Below are positions 50,020 through 59,099 of a DNA stretch of 64,000 bases, piece after piece. The first letter of the stretch is position 1, and every line of letters starts with the position of its first letter. A model generated the notes under the pieces. The model ran no database searches. It was not told the DNA's origin and worked only from the letters and a program-made list of their open reading frames with translations. The stretch covers positions 1 through 64,000 of the forward strand of contig NZ_CADIKL010000026.1 of the NCBI RefSeq assembly GCF_902859945.1, read 5' to 3'. The DNA comes from Paraburkholderia caffeinitolerans. Its GTDB lineage: Bacteria; Pseudomonadota; Gammaproteobacteria; Burkholderiales; Burkholderiaceae. The translations under genes were made by a program, and so were the position numbers.

Positions 50020-51180
50020 ATGGATATCACGAGACGAGCAATCGCAGCGATGCCGGATTCGCCGATCATCGATGTCTGGCGTCTGGGGATCGGCCGCAAT
50101 GACGTCATTGGCTTATGGGCGGGAGAGAGCGACCTGCCGACGCCGCAACCGTTTTGCGATGCCGCGAGTCGCGCGCTGGCGGCGGGGCACACGTTCTACT
50201 CGCCCAATCGCGGCATTGCCGAGTTGCGCGATGCGATTCGCGCGTACTACGCGCGGCTGTGCGGCATCGCTATCGAAGACGAGCGCATTTCCGTCACTTG
50301 CGGCGGCATGAATGCGGTCACGCTGGTGGCGCAAGCGATCATCGAGCCGGGCGACAACGTTGTGTGCGTGACGCCGTCGTGGCCCAACATTCTGCGCGCC
50401 GTCACGATTGCTGGCGGCGAGGTGCGCAGCGTGCCGCTCGGTTACGGCGACGACGGATGGCATCTCGACGTGCAGCAACTCATCGACGCTTGCGATGCGC
50501 GCACCAAGGCCATTTACTACGCCTCGCCGGGCAACCCGACAGGCTGGACGATGGAAGCCGGCCAGCAGCGGCAATTGCTCGAATTCGCGCGTTCGCGCGG
50601 CATTGCGATTCTCGCGGACGAGGTGTATCAGCGCATCGTCTATGACCGGCCCTATGCGCCTTCGCTGCTGGAAATCGCCTCGGCGGACGATCCGGTCTTC
50701 GTGATCAACAGCTTTTCCAAGGCGTGGCTCATGACCGGCTGGCGCATGGGTTGGCTCGTGTATCCGCGCGCGATGCTCGGCACGTTCGAGAAGCTAGTCC
50801 AGTTCAACACCAGCGGTGGCCAGTCCTTCCTGCAGGCAGGGGCGGCCGCGGCCCTCAATGAAGGCGAGGCGGTTGTCGAAGCGTTCGTGGCGCGCTGCCG
50901 CGGCGGCCGGCAGATCGCGCTCGATCGTCTGCGCGCGATCGACGGGCTGCATGTGGTTCCGGCCAACGCGTCGTTCTATCTCATGTTCAGTATCGACGGC
51001 GTTACCGACACGCTCGAATTCTGCAAACGCGCGGTGCATGAGGCCGGTGTGGGACTCGCGCCAGGCAGCGCGTTCGGCGAGGAGTCGGCGCATCAGATCC
51101 GCCTGTGCTATGCGCGCAGCGACGCCAGCCTGACCGAAGCGATGGATCGGCTCGAAACGCTATTGCACAAGCGACGCTGA
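50020..51180 (+). CDS. Class I/II PLP-dependent aminotransferase
   Basis: A 386-aa fold-type I aminotransferase. It has YSPNRGIAELRDAIRAYYAR, CVTPSWPNI, YYASPGNPTGWTMEAGQQRQ, the Asp-X-Tyr region ILADEVYQRIVYDRP, the PLP lysine in VINSFSKAWLMTGWRMGWLV and the substrate Arg in HQIRLCYARSDASL. The start at 50020 (MDITRRAIAAMPDSPI) is the family norm. Placed between an aldolase and an amino acid uptake set, it may convert an imported amino acid to the 2-oxo acid cleaved by the aldolase, by inference from gene order. Confidence 0.9.
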   Translation: MDITRRAIAAMPDSPIIDVWRLGIGRNDVIGLWAGESDLPTPQPFCDAASRALAAGHTFYSPNRGIAELRDAIRAYYARLCGIAIEDERISVTCGGMNAVTLVAQAIIEPGDNVVCVTPSWPNILRAVTIAGGEVRSVPLGYGDDGWHLDVQQLIDACDARTKAIYYASPGNPTGWTMEAGQQRQLLEFARSRGIAILADEVYQRIVYDRPYAPSLLEIASADDPVFVINSFSKAWLMTGWRMGWLVYPRAMLGTFEKLVQFNTSGGQSFLQAGAAAALNEGEAVVEAFVARCRGGRQIALDRLRAIDGLHVVPANASFYLMFSIDGVTDTLEFCKRAVHEAGVGLAPGSAFGEESAHQIRLCYARSDASLTEAMDRLETLLHKRR

Positions 51181-51278
51181 GCGGACGGTTTCAGCCTGGA
51201 TTTCGTAGTACCCACTCCGGAGATTATCGGAGATAACGGAGAGCAATTCTCTACCCCAAGAGGAGACAAAGCAAAATC

Positions 51279-52349
51279 ATGCAACGCAAATTTCACGCCG
51301 CGATAGCCATGCTGGGAATCGGCCTGACGGGCAGCGCTTTTGCGCAAAGCTCGGTCACCCTGTACGGCATTGTCGATCAGAGCATTCGCTTCACCAATAA
51401 TTCGAACGCGGCCAATGACAACCAAGTACAACTGACTAACGGCGCGATCACGAATAGCCGCTGGGGCTTGAAAGGGGACGAGGACCTGGGCGGAGGCATG
51501 AAGGCGGTGTTCCGGCTCGAAAGCGGTTTCGATCCGCAGACCGGCCAGCTCAACCAGGGCGGGCGTCTGTTTGGCCGCTACGCTTACGTAGGTCTGGAGA
51601 GCCACTACGGCACCCTCACGTTCGGCCGCCAGGGGACCGAGGCCTTCAACTTCTTCGGCGACTTCGATCCGCTGACCGTCGGCAACTATACGGCGAACTC
51701 ATGGCCGTTCTTCATGACGGTAGGCCGCATCGACAGCGCCGCAACCTACACCGGACAGTTCGGCGGGCTCCATCTCGGCGCAACTTATGGGTTTGGCCAG
51801 CAGCCCGGCAGCCTGAGCAAGAACTCGTCGTGGAGCGTGCGCGCTTCGTATGACCTCGGACCGGCGAGCTTTGGCGGCACGTATCAGGAAACGCGCGATC
51901 TCAGCAACAACATCCAGCGCATGTGGGGTCTGGGCGTGAAGTATGCGGCCGGTCCGGCGACGCTGTTCGCCGGGTACTTGGGCGGGCAGGACGGCACGGG
52001 TACGGTCGACGAGGCGCTCAACGACCCGAGCCGCACGGTGATCACCGGCTCGTCGTCGGCCAATCAGCGTCGCGACATGACGCTTTATACGGGCGCGACT
52101 TATCAGGCCACCCCGGCGCTCGCGCTCACGGGTGCGTTCTACTACGACGACATGCACAACCTCAACGGTTACGCGGCCAACAACGGCGAACGTTATGCCG
52201 GCGTGCTGCTGGCCGAGTATTCGCTGTCGAAGGCCACGCAGGTCTACGGCACTGTCGACTACAACCACGTTTCGGGCGGCGCGTATACGGAGCTGCCGGG
52301 CAAGAACAACCAGACCGGCGTCGCGGTGGGCATCCGCCATATGTTCTGA
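51279..52349 (+). CDS. Gram-negative porin, OmpC/Burkholderia type
   Basis: A 356-aa outer-membrane porin with a signal peptide ending AFAQ and the mature start SSVTLYGIVDQSIRFTNNSN. It also has SRWGLKGDEDLGGGMKAVFR, LESGF, LFGRYAYVGLESHYGTLTFG and a terminal Phe (GIRHMF). AAGAGGAGACAAAG lies upstream of the ATG. It is a paralogue of the porin at 24 kb. The 98-bp gap after the aminotransferase and the 46-bp gap to the class V enzyme make it part of the operon, as the outer-membrane route for its substrate. Confidence 0.9.
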   Translation: MQRKFHAAIAMLGIGLTGSAFAQSSVTLYGIVDQSIRFTNNSNAANDNQVQLTNGAITNSRWGLKGDEDLGGGMKAVFRLESGFDPQTGQLNQGGRLFGRYAYVGLESHYGTLTFGRQGTEAFNFFGDFDPLTVGNYTANSWPFFMTVGRIDSAATYTGQFGGLHLGATYGFGQQPGSLSKNSSWSVRASYDLGPASFGGTYQETRDLSNNIQRMWGLGVKYAAGPATLFAGYLGGQDGTGTVDEALNDPSRTVITGSSSANQRRDMTLYTGATYQATPALALTGAFYYDDMHNLNGYAANNGERYAGVLLAEYSLSKATQVYGTVDYNHVSGGAYTELPGKNNQTGVAVGIRHMF

Positions 52350-52395
52350 CGCGCAGCGCGTCACGCCGCTGGTCACACTGAAAGGAACCCAATCC

Positions 52396-53535
52396 ATGAA
52401 TCATCCCGCCGATACCGATCGCTCTGGGTGGCTGCTTTATCACTCGGTCGGCATGTTTCCCGGGCAGGAAGACGCGGTACGCGCCGCGCTCGACACGTTC
52501 GCATCGAGCTGGTGCCGCCCGGACCTGCAACGCTGGGACTACGGTCTCGCCGCCCGTCGGCAGGTGCTCGATCAATGGGCCACGCTGGTCAATGCGCCGG
52601 CTCACGCCGTTTTTGCATCGGAGAACGTCACCGATGCGTTTGCGCGCTTCGTCGGCGCGCTCGGTCGCAAGCGTCTGGCCGGACGCCGCGTGTTGATCGC
52701 CGCGGATTGTTTCCCGAGCCTGCACTACATGCTGCGCGGGCTCGAACCCGTGCTGGGCTTCACGCTCGATACGGTGCCACTCGCACCGGGCGCGGCCTAC
52801 ATGACCGACGACGAATTCATCGCCCATTGGCAGGATGACGTGGCGCTGGCCGTCATCACCTGGGTCACGTCGACTGCGTCGAAGCGTGCGGACGTCAACC
52901 GCCTTGCTGCGCACGGTCGCGCGCAAGGGAGCCTGATTGCGGTCGACATCACGCAGGGCGCCGGCATTCTCGATTTCGACGTCATGCAACCGGCCGTCGA
53001 TTTTGTCGCGACGACCACGCTCAAATGGCTGTGCGGCGCACCGGGCACCGGGCTCGCGTACCTCGATCCGAAGCTGATCGACAGCGATATGGCGCCGCTC
53101 GTGCAAGGCTGGTTCAGCCAGCCCGACCCCTTCAACTGGGATCTCTCACGCTTTTCGCTGGCGCCCGATGCGCGGCGTTTCGACGGCGGCACGCCCTCGT
53201 TCCTGCCGTTCGTCGCGTCGGGCCCCGGCCTCGCGTGGCGGCTCTCGCCCGACGCGATCGGCATGCGTGAGCACAACCTCGCGCTGTCGCACCGGTTGAT
53301 CGCGCTGGCCGACGCCAAGGGTTACGCCGTGCGATCGCCGCGCGACGATGCGCAGCGCGGCGGCAGTGTGATGGCGGATCTGCCGGCACACGTCGACCCG
53401 CACGAACTGGAGGCCATGCTGGCGAAGCACGGCGTTCTTGTGGATACACGGGGCAGCACCGTGCGCATGTCACCGGGCACGCTGACGACGCATGCCGTGC
53501 TCGACACATTGTCGGCGCTGCTCCCGCAAGCCTGA
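52396..53535 (+). CDS. Class V PLP-dependent aminotransferase-like enzyme (kynureninase/desulfurase fold)
   Basis: A 379-aa fold-type I enzyme. The N-terminus WLLYHSVGMFPGQEDAVRAA resembles the kynureninase-like branch, which lacks the long lid. The Asp contacting PLP lies in LIAVDITQGAGILDFDVMQP, and the Schiff-base Lys in FVATTTLKWLCGAPGTGLAY. The C-terminal region has RRFDGGTPSFLPFVASGPG and HGVLVDTRGSTVRMSPG. The reaction could be transamination, beta-elimination or C-C bond cleavage, and it cannot be settled from motifs. The start at 52396 follows AAAGGAAC. It is followed by a permease gene 37 bp on. Confidence 0.8.
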   Translation: MNHPADTDRSGWLLYHSVGMFPGQEDAVRAALDTFASSWCRPDLQRWDYGLAARRQVLDQWATLVNAPAHAVFASENVTDAFARFVGALGRKRLAGRRVLIAADCFPSLHYMLRGLEPVLGFTLDTVPLAPGAAYMTDDEFIAHWQDDVALAVITWVTSTASKRADVNRLAAHGRAQGSLIAVDITQGAGILDFDVMQPAVDFVATTTLKWLCGAPGTGLAYLDPKLIDSDMAPLVQGWFSQPDPFNWDLSRFSLAPDARRFDGGTPSFLPFVASGPGLAWRLSPDAIGMREHNLALSHRLIALADAKGYAVRSPRDDAQRGGSVMADLPAHVDPHELEAMLAKHGVLVDTRGSTVRMSPGTLTTHAVLDTLSALLPQA

Positions 53536-53572
53536 TCTGCTTGCGAAATACATTCGACAAGGAAATAACGAC

Positions 53573-54976
53573 ATGGAAGAGACAAACATTACCGCGCGAG
53601 AGAAGGGCTTGCACAAAGCCCTGACGCAGCGGCAAATCTCGATGATCGGCATCGGCGGGGCCATTGGTACGGGCCTTTTCATGGGCAGCGGCATCGCAAT
53701 CGGTTACGCGGGCCCAGGCGTGCTGATCAGCTACGCAATCGCTGCGCTGATCGCCGTGATCATGGTGTTCAGCCTCGCGGAGATGGCCGTTGCGCATCCG
53801 ACCGCGGGCTCGTTCGGCACTTACGCGGAGATGTATTTGAGCCGCTGGGCCGGTTTTGTCGTGCGTTACACGTACTGGGTCATCGAAGTGGTCGCCGTGG
53901 GCGGCGAGGCCATCGCAGTGGGTCTTTATATGGGCTTCTGGTTTCCGGGCATTCCCGTGTGGCTGTGGTCCATCGCGTTCGGTATCGCGCTGATCTACGT
54001 GAACTGCCGGTCGGTGAGCAACTTCGGTTCGTTCGAATACTGGTTTGCGCTGATCAAGGTGGTGGCGATCCTCGGCTTCATCGTTGTGGGCCTCGCGCAT
54101 GTGTTCGGCATTGGCACGGGGTCGCCCGGCGTTGGCCTGCACAATCTGACCGGTTTGCCGGGTGGATTCATGCCCCATGGTTTCGGCGGCGTATGGATGG
54201 GCGTGCTCATGGCGATCTTCTCGTTCTATGGCGTGGAAATCGTGGCCGTGACCTCGGGCGAGGCAAAAGATCCGACGCGCGCGATTCCCCATGCGTTGCG
54301 CTCGATGGTCCTGCGCCTCACGCTCTTCTACATTCTCGCGCTCGGCATCATGGTGGCTTACCTCCCGTGGACGGAAGCCGGTGCGAAGGTGGTGCAGCAA
54401 AGCCCGTTCGTGAAGCTCTTCGCGCACGCAGGCATTGCTCACGCGGCGGGGCTGATGAACTTCGTGGTGATCACGGCGGCGCTCTCGAGCATGAACACCA
54501 ACATCTACCTGTCTTCGCGCACGTTGTTCTCGCTCGCTCGCGGCGGCTATGCACCGCGCTGGATCGGCGCGCTGACTGCGAACGGTACGCCGCTCGTCGC
54601 CACGCTGATTTCGGGCGCCGGCGTGTTGGCCGCCGCTGCGGTGTCGTTCTTCAGCCCGCTCGCGTACAACTATCTGTTCGGGATTGCCTTGTTCGGCGGC
54701 ATCTTCGTGTGGATCGTGATTCTGGCCACGCACCTGCGCTTTCGCCGTGCATGGAAAGGCCGCAAGCTGCCGGTGCGCATGCCGCTGTTCCCGATCGCGC
54801 AGATCACCGGTATTGCATTGTTGAGCGCGATCCTGATCACGATGGGGCTGGATACCGAGTTCTGGAATATCTCGTGGATCGTCGGCGTGCCGTGGCTGAT
54901 CGGCGTTTCCATCGTGTACTTCATCTACCGTAAGCGGCTCGCGCAATCGGTGGTCGCTAACGGCGCCAGCGCCTGA
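53573..54976 (+). CDS. Amino acid permease, APC (AAT) family
   Basis: A 467-aa inner-membrane permease with 12 TM helices. The family start is MEETNITAREKGLHKALTQR then QISMIGIGGAIGTGLFMGSG, followed by SFYGVEIVAVTSGEAKDPTR and AIPHALRSMVLRLTLFYILA, as in the GABA/aromatic/lysine permeases of the AAT group. The RBS AAGGAAAT precedes the ATG at 53573. Its position in an operon with two PLP enzymes and threonine aldolase suggests uptake of the amino acid those enzymes degrade. It ends 15 bp before the aldolase gene. Confidence 0.9.
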   Translation: MEETNITAREKGLHKALTQRQISMIGIGGAIGTGLFMGSGIAIGYAGPGVLISYAIAALIAVIMVFSLAEMAVAHPTAGSFGTYAEMYLSRWAGFVVRYTYWVIEVVAVGGEAIAVGLYMGFWFPGIPVWLWSIAFGIALIYVNCRSVSNFGSFEYWFALIKVVAILGFIVVGLAHVFGIGTGSPGVGLHNLTGLPGGFMPHGFGGVWMGVLMAIFSFYGVEIVAVTSGEAKDPTRAIPHALRSMVLRLTLFYILALGIMVAYLPWTEAGAKVVQQSPFVKLFAHAGIAHAAGLMNFVVITAALSSMNTNIYLSSRTLFSLARGGYAPRWIGALTANGTPLVATLISGAGVLAAAAVSFFSPLAYNYLFGIALFGGIFVWIVILATHLRFRRAWKGRKLPVRMPLFPIAQITGIALLSAILITMGLDTEFWNISWIVGVPWLIGVSIVYFIYRKRLAQSVVANGASA

Positions 54977-54991
54977 TCCGGGGGACGACAC

Positions 54992-55996
54992 ATGATCGAT
55001 CTGCGCAGTGATACCGTGACCCGTCCGCGTAAGGGCATGCTGGCCGCCATGGCAGCAGCACAAGTGGGCGACGATGTTTGGGGCGACGACCCTACGGTGC
55101 TTCGCCTGCAAGCGACTGTTGCCGAGCGCACGGGCAAGGAGGCGGGGCTGTTCCTTCCGACCGGCACGCAGAGCAATCTGGCCGCGTTGATGGCGCATTG
55201 CGGACGCGGCGACGAATATATCGTTGGCCAGGCCGCGCACGCGTACCGGGACGAGGGTGGCGGCGCGGCCGTGCTGGGGAGCATCCAGCCGCAGCCCATC
55301 GAAAACGCAGCCGATGGCTCGCTGCCGCTCGACAAGATCGCGGCCGCCATCAAGCCGGTCGACATCCACTACGCGCGCACGCGCCTGCTCGCGCTGGAAA
55401 ACACCACAGGAGGAAAGGTGCTGCCCGCGGGTTATGTCGCCGAGGCCACGCAGCTTGCGCGTGAGCGCGGGCTAGCAACGCATCTCGACGGCGCGCGTGT
55501 CTGCAATGCGGCGGTCGCTTCGAAATTGTCGCTAGCGGCGCTGTGCGCCCCGTTCGATTCGGTATCGATGTGCTTTTCGAAGGGGCTCGGTGCACCTGTG
55601 GGTTCGGTGCTGGTCGGCAGCAAGGCCGTGATCGAGGCGGCGCGCCGCTGGCGCAAGATGTTGGGGGGCGGCATGCGGCAGTCGGGCGTGCTCGCGGCAG
55701 CGTGTCTTTACGCGCTCGAACACAACTTCGAACGCCTAGCCGAAGACCACGACAATGCGGCCTGCCTTGCCGAAGGGCTCGCGCAGATCGATCAGGTGAA
55801 GGTCCTGTCGCACGCCACCAATATGGTGTTTGCACAATTTCCGCAGCAGCATTGCGCACCGCTCGAAGCGTGGCTCCGGGAACGCGGGATACTCACGCAG
55901 GTGTTATACGGGTCCCGTTTCGTCACGCATCTGGACGTTTCACGCGCGGACATTGGCGTGTTCGTTAATGCGGTCAAGCAATATTTCGCGCGCTGA
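54992..55996 (+). CDS. ltaE: Low-specificity L-threonine/allo-threonine aldolase
   Basis: A 334-aa PLP enzyme cleaving beta-hydroxy amino acids to glycine and an aldehyde. It begins MIDLRSDTVTRPRKGMLAAM, then VGDDVWGDDPTVLRLQATVA. The PLP Lys lies in MCFSKGLGAPVGSVLVGSK, and the Asp contacting PLP in LATHLDGARVCNAA. The length is normal. The 15-bp gap to the permease and GGGGGACGACAC before the ATG show cotranscription. In this operon a hydroxylated amino acid other than threonine may be the physiological substrate. Confidence 0.92.
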   Translation: MIDLRSDTVTRPRKGMLAAMAAAQVGDDVWGDDPTVLRLQATVAERTGKEAGLFLPTGTQSNLAALMAHCGRGDEYIVGQAAHAYRDEGGGAAVLGSIQPQPIENAADGSLPLDKIAAAIKPVDIHYARTRLLALENTTGGKVLPAGYVAEATQLARERGLATHLDGARVCNAAVASKLSLAALCAPFDSVSMCFSKGLGAPVGSVLVGSKAVIEAARRWRKMLGGGMRQSGVLAAACLYALEHNFERLAEDHDNAACLAEGLAQIDQVKVLSHATNMVFAQFPQQHCAPLEAWLRERGILTQVLYGSRFVTHLDVSRADIGVFVNAVKQYFAR

Positions 55997-56019
55997 TTTC
56001 AATTCCCCGGAGCATTGTC

Positions 56020-57144
56020 ATGAACAAAACTGACGATCTTTCTTCGCCACAGCAGCCCATTTCCGGCATTCGTACTTGCCAGGTACTGATGGCATGCGAA
56101 GAATTGAACCCAACGCTTGAATTCCTCAAAAGCACGCTTGGGCTGCGGATCGACGCGATCTTTCCGGCCGATAACCCTTCAACCGCGATGCTCTCCGGAC
56201 ATGGCCTGTCGATTCGGCTTGGCGTAGGCCTTGCCAACGGTGTCAAAGAGTTGCGAGTGCTTTGCGACGATCCTGACCAACTGGCGTCCGGCACGCGAGA
56301 ACTGCTTGCGCCGAACGGGGTGCGCATTCGCCTGGAAGCGAGCGATCCGCCAATGCGCCAGCCTGAGACGGTTCAGGCATTCGCGCTGTCGAATCTGGAT
56401 GAAGAGGCGCATTGGAATGTCGGGCGGGCCGGGCTTCGCTATCGCGATTTGCTGCCGGCAAGGCACGGTGGCGCATTTATCGCATCGCACATTCGCATTC
56501 TCGACGGGGGACCGGTTCCCGACTACACGCACTTTCACAAGGTTCGGTTCCAGACGATTTTTTGCAGGAAGGGCTGGGTGCGCGTGGTCTATGAGGGGCA
56601 GGGCGAACCATTTGAAATGCACGCCGGGGACTGCGTGCTACAGCCGCCGACTATTCGGCATCGCGTGCTTGCAAGCTCGGCCGGGGCGGAAGTCGTCGAA
56701 CTCAGCAGTCCGGCTGAGCACATCACCGTCGTCGACCATGAAATGGTGCTGCCGACCCCGGCGACTCATCCTGTGCGGGACTTCAATGGCCAGCGCTTCG
56801 TGCGTCACGTGGCGGCGTCGGCCAAGTGGGCGCCGTGGCGCATTGCCGGATTCGAGGCGGCGGATACGGGGATTGGTGCGGCTACCGAAGGCGTTGCTGG
56901 GGTTCGCGTCGTACGGCCTGCCGGAGAGGCGAGTCACCGCGCGCAGACGCATAACACGGAATTGTGCTTTTTCTATGTGCTTTCAGGTGGGCTCGATATC
57001 GTCGTGGAAGGCGACCGTTATACGCTCGCATCCGATGCAAGCGTAACCATCCCCGGTAATGCGCGGTATGCATTCGAGCACTATTCGGATGATCTCCAAC
57101 TGCTCGAAATTACGTTGCCGGACCAATTTTTGATCGGCAATTGA
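56020..57144 (+). CDS. VOC (glyoxalase-like) - bicupin fusion protein
   Basis: A 374-aa protein with an unusual layout. Residues 15-105 resemble a single VOC/glyoxalase betaalphabetabetabeta module (GIRTCQVLMACEELNPTLEF, LKSTLGLRIDAIFPADNPST, LGVGLANGVKELRVL). Residues 130-245 form a first cupin with complete metal ligands: PDYTHFHKVRFQTIFCRKGW, VYEGQGEPFEMHAGDCVLQP, PTIRHRVLASSAGAEVVELS. Residues 265-374 form a second cupin (VVRPAGEASHRAQTHNTELC, FFYVLSGGLDIVVEGDRYTL, SVTIPGNARYAFEHYSDDLQ). Only the first cupin has the full H-x-H...E...H set, and the second keeps one or two histidines. It is last in the operon and may act as a metal-dependent isomerase, hydratase or dioxygenase on an operon intermediate. 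Confidence 0.7.
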   Translation: MNKTDDLSSPQQPISGIRTCQVLMACEELNPTLEFLKSTLGLRIDAIFPADNPSTAMLSGHGLSIRLGVGLANGVKELRVLCDDPDQLASGTRELLAPNGVRIRLEASDPPMRQPETVQAFALSNLDEEAHWNVGRAGLRYRDLLPARHGGAFIASHIRILDGGPVPDYTHFHKVRFQTIFCRKGWVRVVYEGQGEPFEMHAGDCVLQPPTIRHRVLASSAGAEVVELSSPAEHITVVDHEMVLPTPATHPVRDFNGQRFVRHVAASAKWAPWRIAGFEAADTGIGAATEGVAGVRVVRPAGEASHRAQTHNTELCFFYVLSGGLDIVVEGDRYTLASDASVTIPGNARYAFEHYSDDLQLLEITLPDQFLIGN

Positions 57145-57151
57145 TGCTGTT

Positions 57152-58045
57152 TTAAGGCGCCACGCCTCGGGCTTCGTCAAGAACCCATGTCGCAAACGCC
57201 TGCAGTGGCCTCGCACTCGCTTCAATTGATTCAGGAAGGACGAGGCAGAAGTTTTTGGCAACTCCCTTACCGTCGGGCCAGGGCGCGACTAAACGGCCTT
57301 GTTCGAGCTCTGTTCCGACGTAAAGACGCGGCACCAGCGCAACCCCCAAGCCCGCTAGCGCAGCCTCTATCAGCATGGAATGGAGGTCGTAGCGGGCGCC
57401 AACCGCTGAATTTGTTAGCGCGATGCCGGACTCCTGAGCATAAAGCTGCCAGGCGTCCGGATTTTGTCGCCTGTGCAGGCGTGGCAGATCATCCAGCGAC
57501 ACATCGGCACCGGCGTCTCCGAGCAGCGCCGGACTGCAGACGGGCACCAGCACTTCCTCCAGCAGGCGATGTCGATGCATGCCGGCCCACGCCGGGTGCT
57601 CAAAATGAATGGCCGCGTCGAAACCGCTGCCCGCAAGAATGAACGGCTCCATGCGCTCGGCGATATGCACGGTGATGTTCGGATGCTTGTTCTGAAATCG
57701 CTTTAGCCGGGGGATCAGCCAACGGGTGGCGAAGGTCGGAATGGCGGCGATATCGATGCTTGCGCCTTCAACGGGTTGCCCCATCAGATATAGGCTGTCG
57801 CGTTCCAGCCGTTCGAGAATTTCGCGAACCTGCACGGCGTATCGCGTGCCGTTGGGTGCGAGCCGAACCCGATTTCCCACCCGCTCGAATAGCGCAACAC
57901 CCAAAAACGCCTCCAGCCGGCCAATCTGTCGACTGACCGCGCCTTCGGTCAACGCCAACTCCTCGGCGGCACGGGCGAAGCTTGCGTGCCGAGCCGCCGC
58001 CTCGAACGCCAGCAGTGCGGAATTGCTTGGAATCTTGCGTCGCAT
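57152..58045 (-). CDS. LysR-family transcriptional regulator, GcvA-like
   Basis: A 297-aa regulator. The HTH is the GcvA type (MRRKIPSNSALLAFEAAARH, ASFARAAEELALTEGAVSRQ, IGRLEAFLGVALFERVGNRV), and the effector domain contains IDIAAIPTFATRWLIPRLKR and LEEVLVPVCSPALLGDAG. It converges tail-to-tail with the VOC-bicupin gene, 7 bp apart. It is divergent from the 58.2-59.9-kb set, with an inverted repeat GTCAC-TGAAGC-GTGAC between them. Regulation of that set is the more likely role. Confidence 0.88.
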   Translation of the reverse strand: MRRKIPSNSALLAFEAAARHASFARAAEELALTEGAVSRQIGRLEAFLGVALFERVGNRVRLAPNGTRYAVQVREILERLERDSLYLMGQPVEGASIDIAAIPTFATRWLIPRLKRFQNKHPNITVHIAERMEPFILAGSGFDAAIHFEHPAWAGMHRHRLLEEVLVPVCSPALLGDAGADVSLDDLPRLHRRQNPDAWQLYAQESGIALTNSAVGARYDLHSMLIEAALAGLGVALVPRLYVGTELEQGRLVAPWPDGKGVAKNFCLVLPESIEASARPLQAFATWVLDEARGVAP

Positions 58046-58090
58046 TTGAATCTCGCCGTTTAGATGTGCTCGACGCCAGATTGAGTAAAT

Positions 58091-58106
58091 GTCACTGAAG
58101 CGTGAC
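58091..58106. promoter_or_regulatory. LysR box candidate
   Basis: GTCAC-TGAAGC-GTGAC, an inverted repeat with 5-bp arms, 46 bp from the LysR start and 102 bp from the first gene of the divergent set. Confidence 0.5.
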
Positions 58107-58207
58107 TTTATTTCGTTATGTGCGCCGTGAACGCGAGATTAGCATTACATTACCGCAATGAATATCCCTTCGCAGGCGGATGCCCATCCGTCGCGAGGCA
58201 CAAACCG

Positions 58208-58750
58208 ATGATCTACACCGTGGAATGCAGCTTCGCCGATCCCAACAGCGAAGCCGAATGGAATGACTTCTACAGCCTTGAAAAGCTGCCCGCCCTTATC
58301 TCGGTCACCGGCTTTCACACGTCGCAGCGCTTCAGGGCGATCAGTGACGGATGCCCCGTCTACCTCGCCATTCACACGATTGACGGTCTCGATGTCCTGA
58401 CTGGAGACGAATATCGCCAGAAAGGCGGCGGCAATTTCGCAAGATGGCAGCAGCACATCACCGACTGGCACCGGAATCTCTACAGCGATATCGGTCTGGC
58501 GCCCGCGGTCAGTGCCGACGAACTTCTCGTGCTTTGTACAAGCGGCCCCGATCCGCTGATCCAGATGGGCCTCGAACCGTTGGTCATGCAAGCGGTTGCG
58601 CTGGAGAAGTTTCCGGCACATCGCTGGCTCGCAAAACTGCCTCGGAGAAACGCTCAGCGCGTCGCGAACCTTGAAGGCCTTTATTTTTACGCGCCGATAA
58701 CGGAACAACTGGCAAGCGCGCGCGGCGTTTCAACTGAGCAGGAAAAATAG
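58208..58750 (+). CDS. Unknown protein, possible duplicated dimeric alpha/beta-barrel fold
   Basis: A 180-aa protein with no signal peptide. It starts MIYTVECSFADPNSEAEWND, FYSLEKLPALISVTGFHTSQ and RFRAIS. This looks like one EthD/antibiotic-monooxygenase-like ferredoxin module, with the usual EWNDFY...KLP(A)L pattern near its beginning. A second, weaker repeat may lie around residues 100-150 (DELLVLCTSGPDPLIQMGLE). I do not recognise a family with a known reaction. The adjacent tautomerase-like and MBL proteins suggest a role in degrading a small oxygenated compound. The start at 58208 is chosen for its EthD-like N-terminus. Confidence 0.55.
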   Translation: MIYTVECSFADPNSEAEWNDFYSLEKLPALISVTGFHTSQRFRAISDGCPVYLAIHTIDGLDVLTGDEYRQKGGGNFARWQQHITDWHRNLYSDIGLAPAVSADELLVLCTSGPDPLIQMGLEPLVMQAVALEKFPAHRWLAKLPRRNAQRVANLEGLYFYAPITEQLASARGVSTEQEK

Positions 58751-58757
58751 GTCTGCG

Positions 58758-59084
58758 ATGCCAAACGTGACTTTCTATATTCATGCGGGGCACATGCCGC
58801 CTGATGAGCGCCTTGCCGAGCTTTCCGGCGATTGCGTCGAGCTTTGTACGAGTGTGCTTGAAGCGGAACTCAAAAACGTGCACGTCATCTATGTGGATGT
58901 TCGGCACGGGCATGGGCATCCCGTTTTCGTGGAAGTCCTATATCGTCTCGCGGCGTCTCGTACGTCCGCGGTAATCGACCAGTTCATGGAAGCGCTGGAG
59001 AACGCAATCGTTCGCCGCACGGGGCTCATGGCGCGGATTCGTTGTTTTGGCTACGCCGCGCCGAACATTCACGCCCGCAATTAA
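58758..59084 (+). CDS. 4-oxalocrotonate tautomerase-like protein
   Basis: A 108-aa protein with MIF/4-OT-like features (VTFYIHAGHMPPDERLAELS ... AELKNVHVIYVDVRHGHGHP VFVEVLYRLA). The mature N-terminal residue would be Pro2 (MPNVTF), the catalytic base of 4-OT enzymes if Met is removed. It is longer than 4-OT (62 aa) and close to the length of the tautomerase-superfamily trimers. It starts 7 bp after the upstream gene and is surely cotranscribed. The reaction may be keto-enol tautomerisation of a dienol acid, but no substrate can be assigned. Confidence 0.7.
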   Translation: MPNVTFYIHAGHMPPDERLAELSGDCVELCTSVLEAELKNVHVIYVDVRHGHGHPVFVEVLYRLAASRTSAVIDQFMEALENAIVRRTGLMARIRCFGYAAPNIHARN

Positions 59085-59099
59085 CAGGTCTGAAGAACC

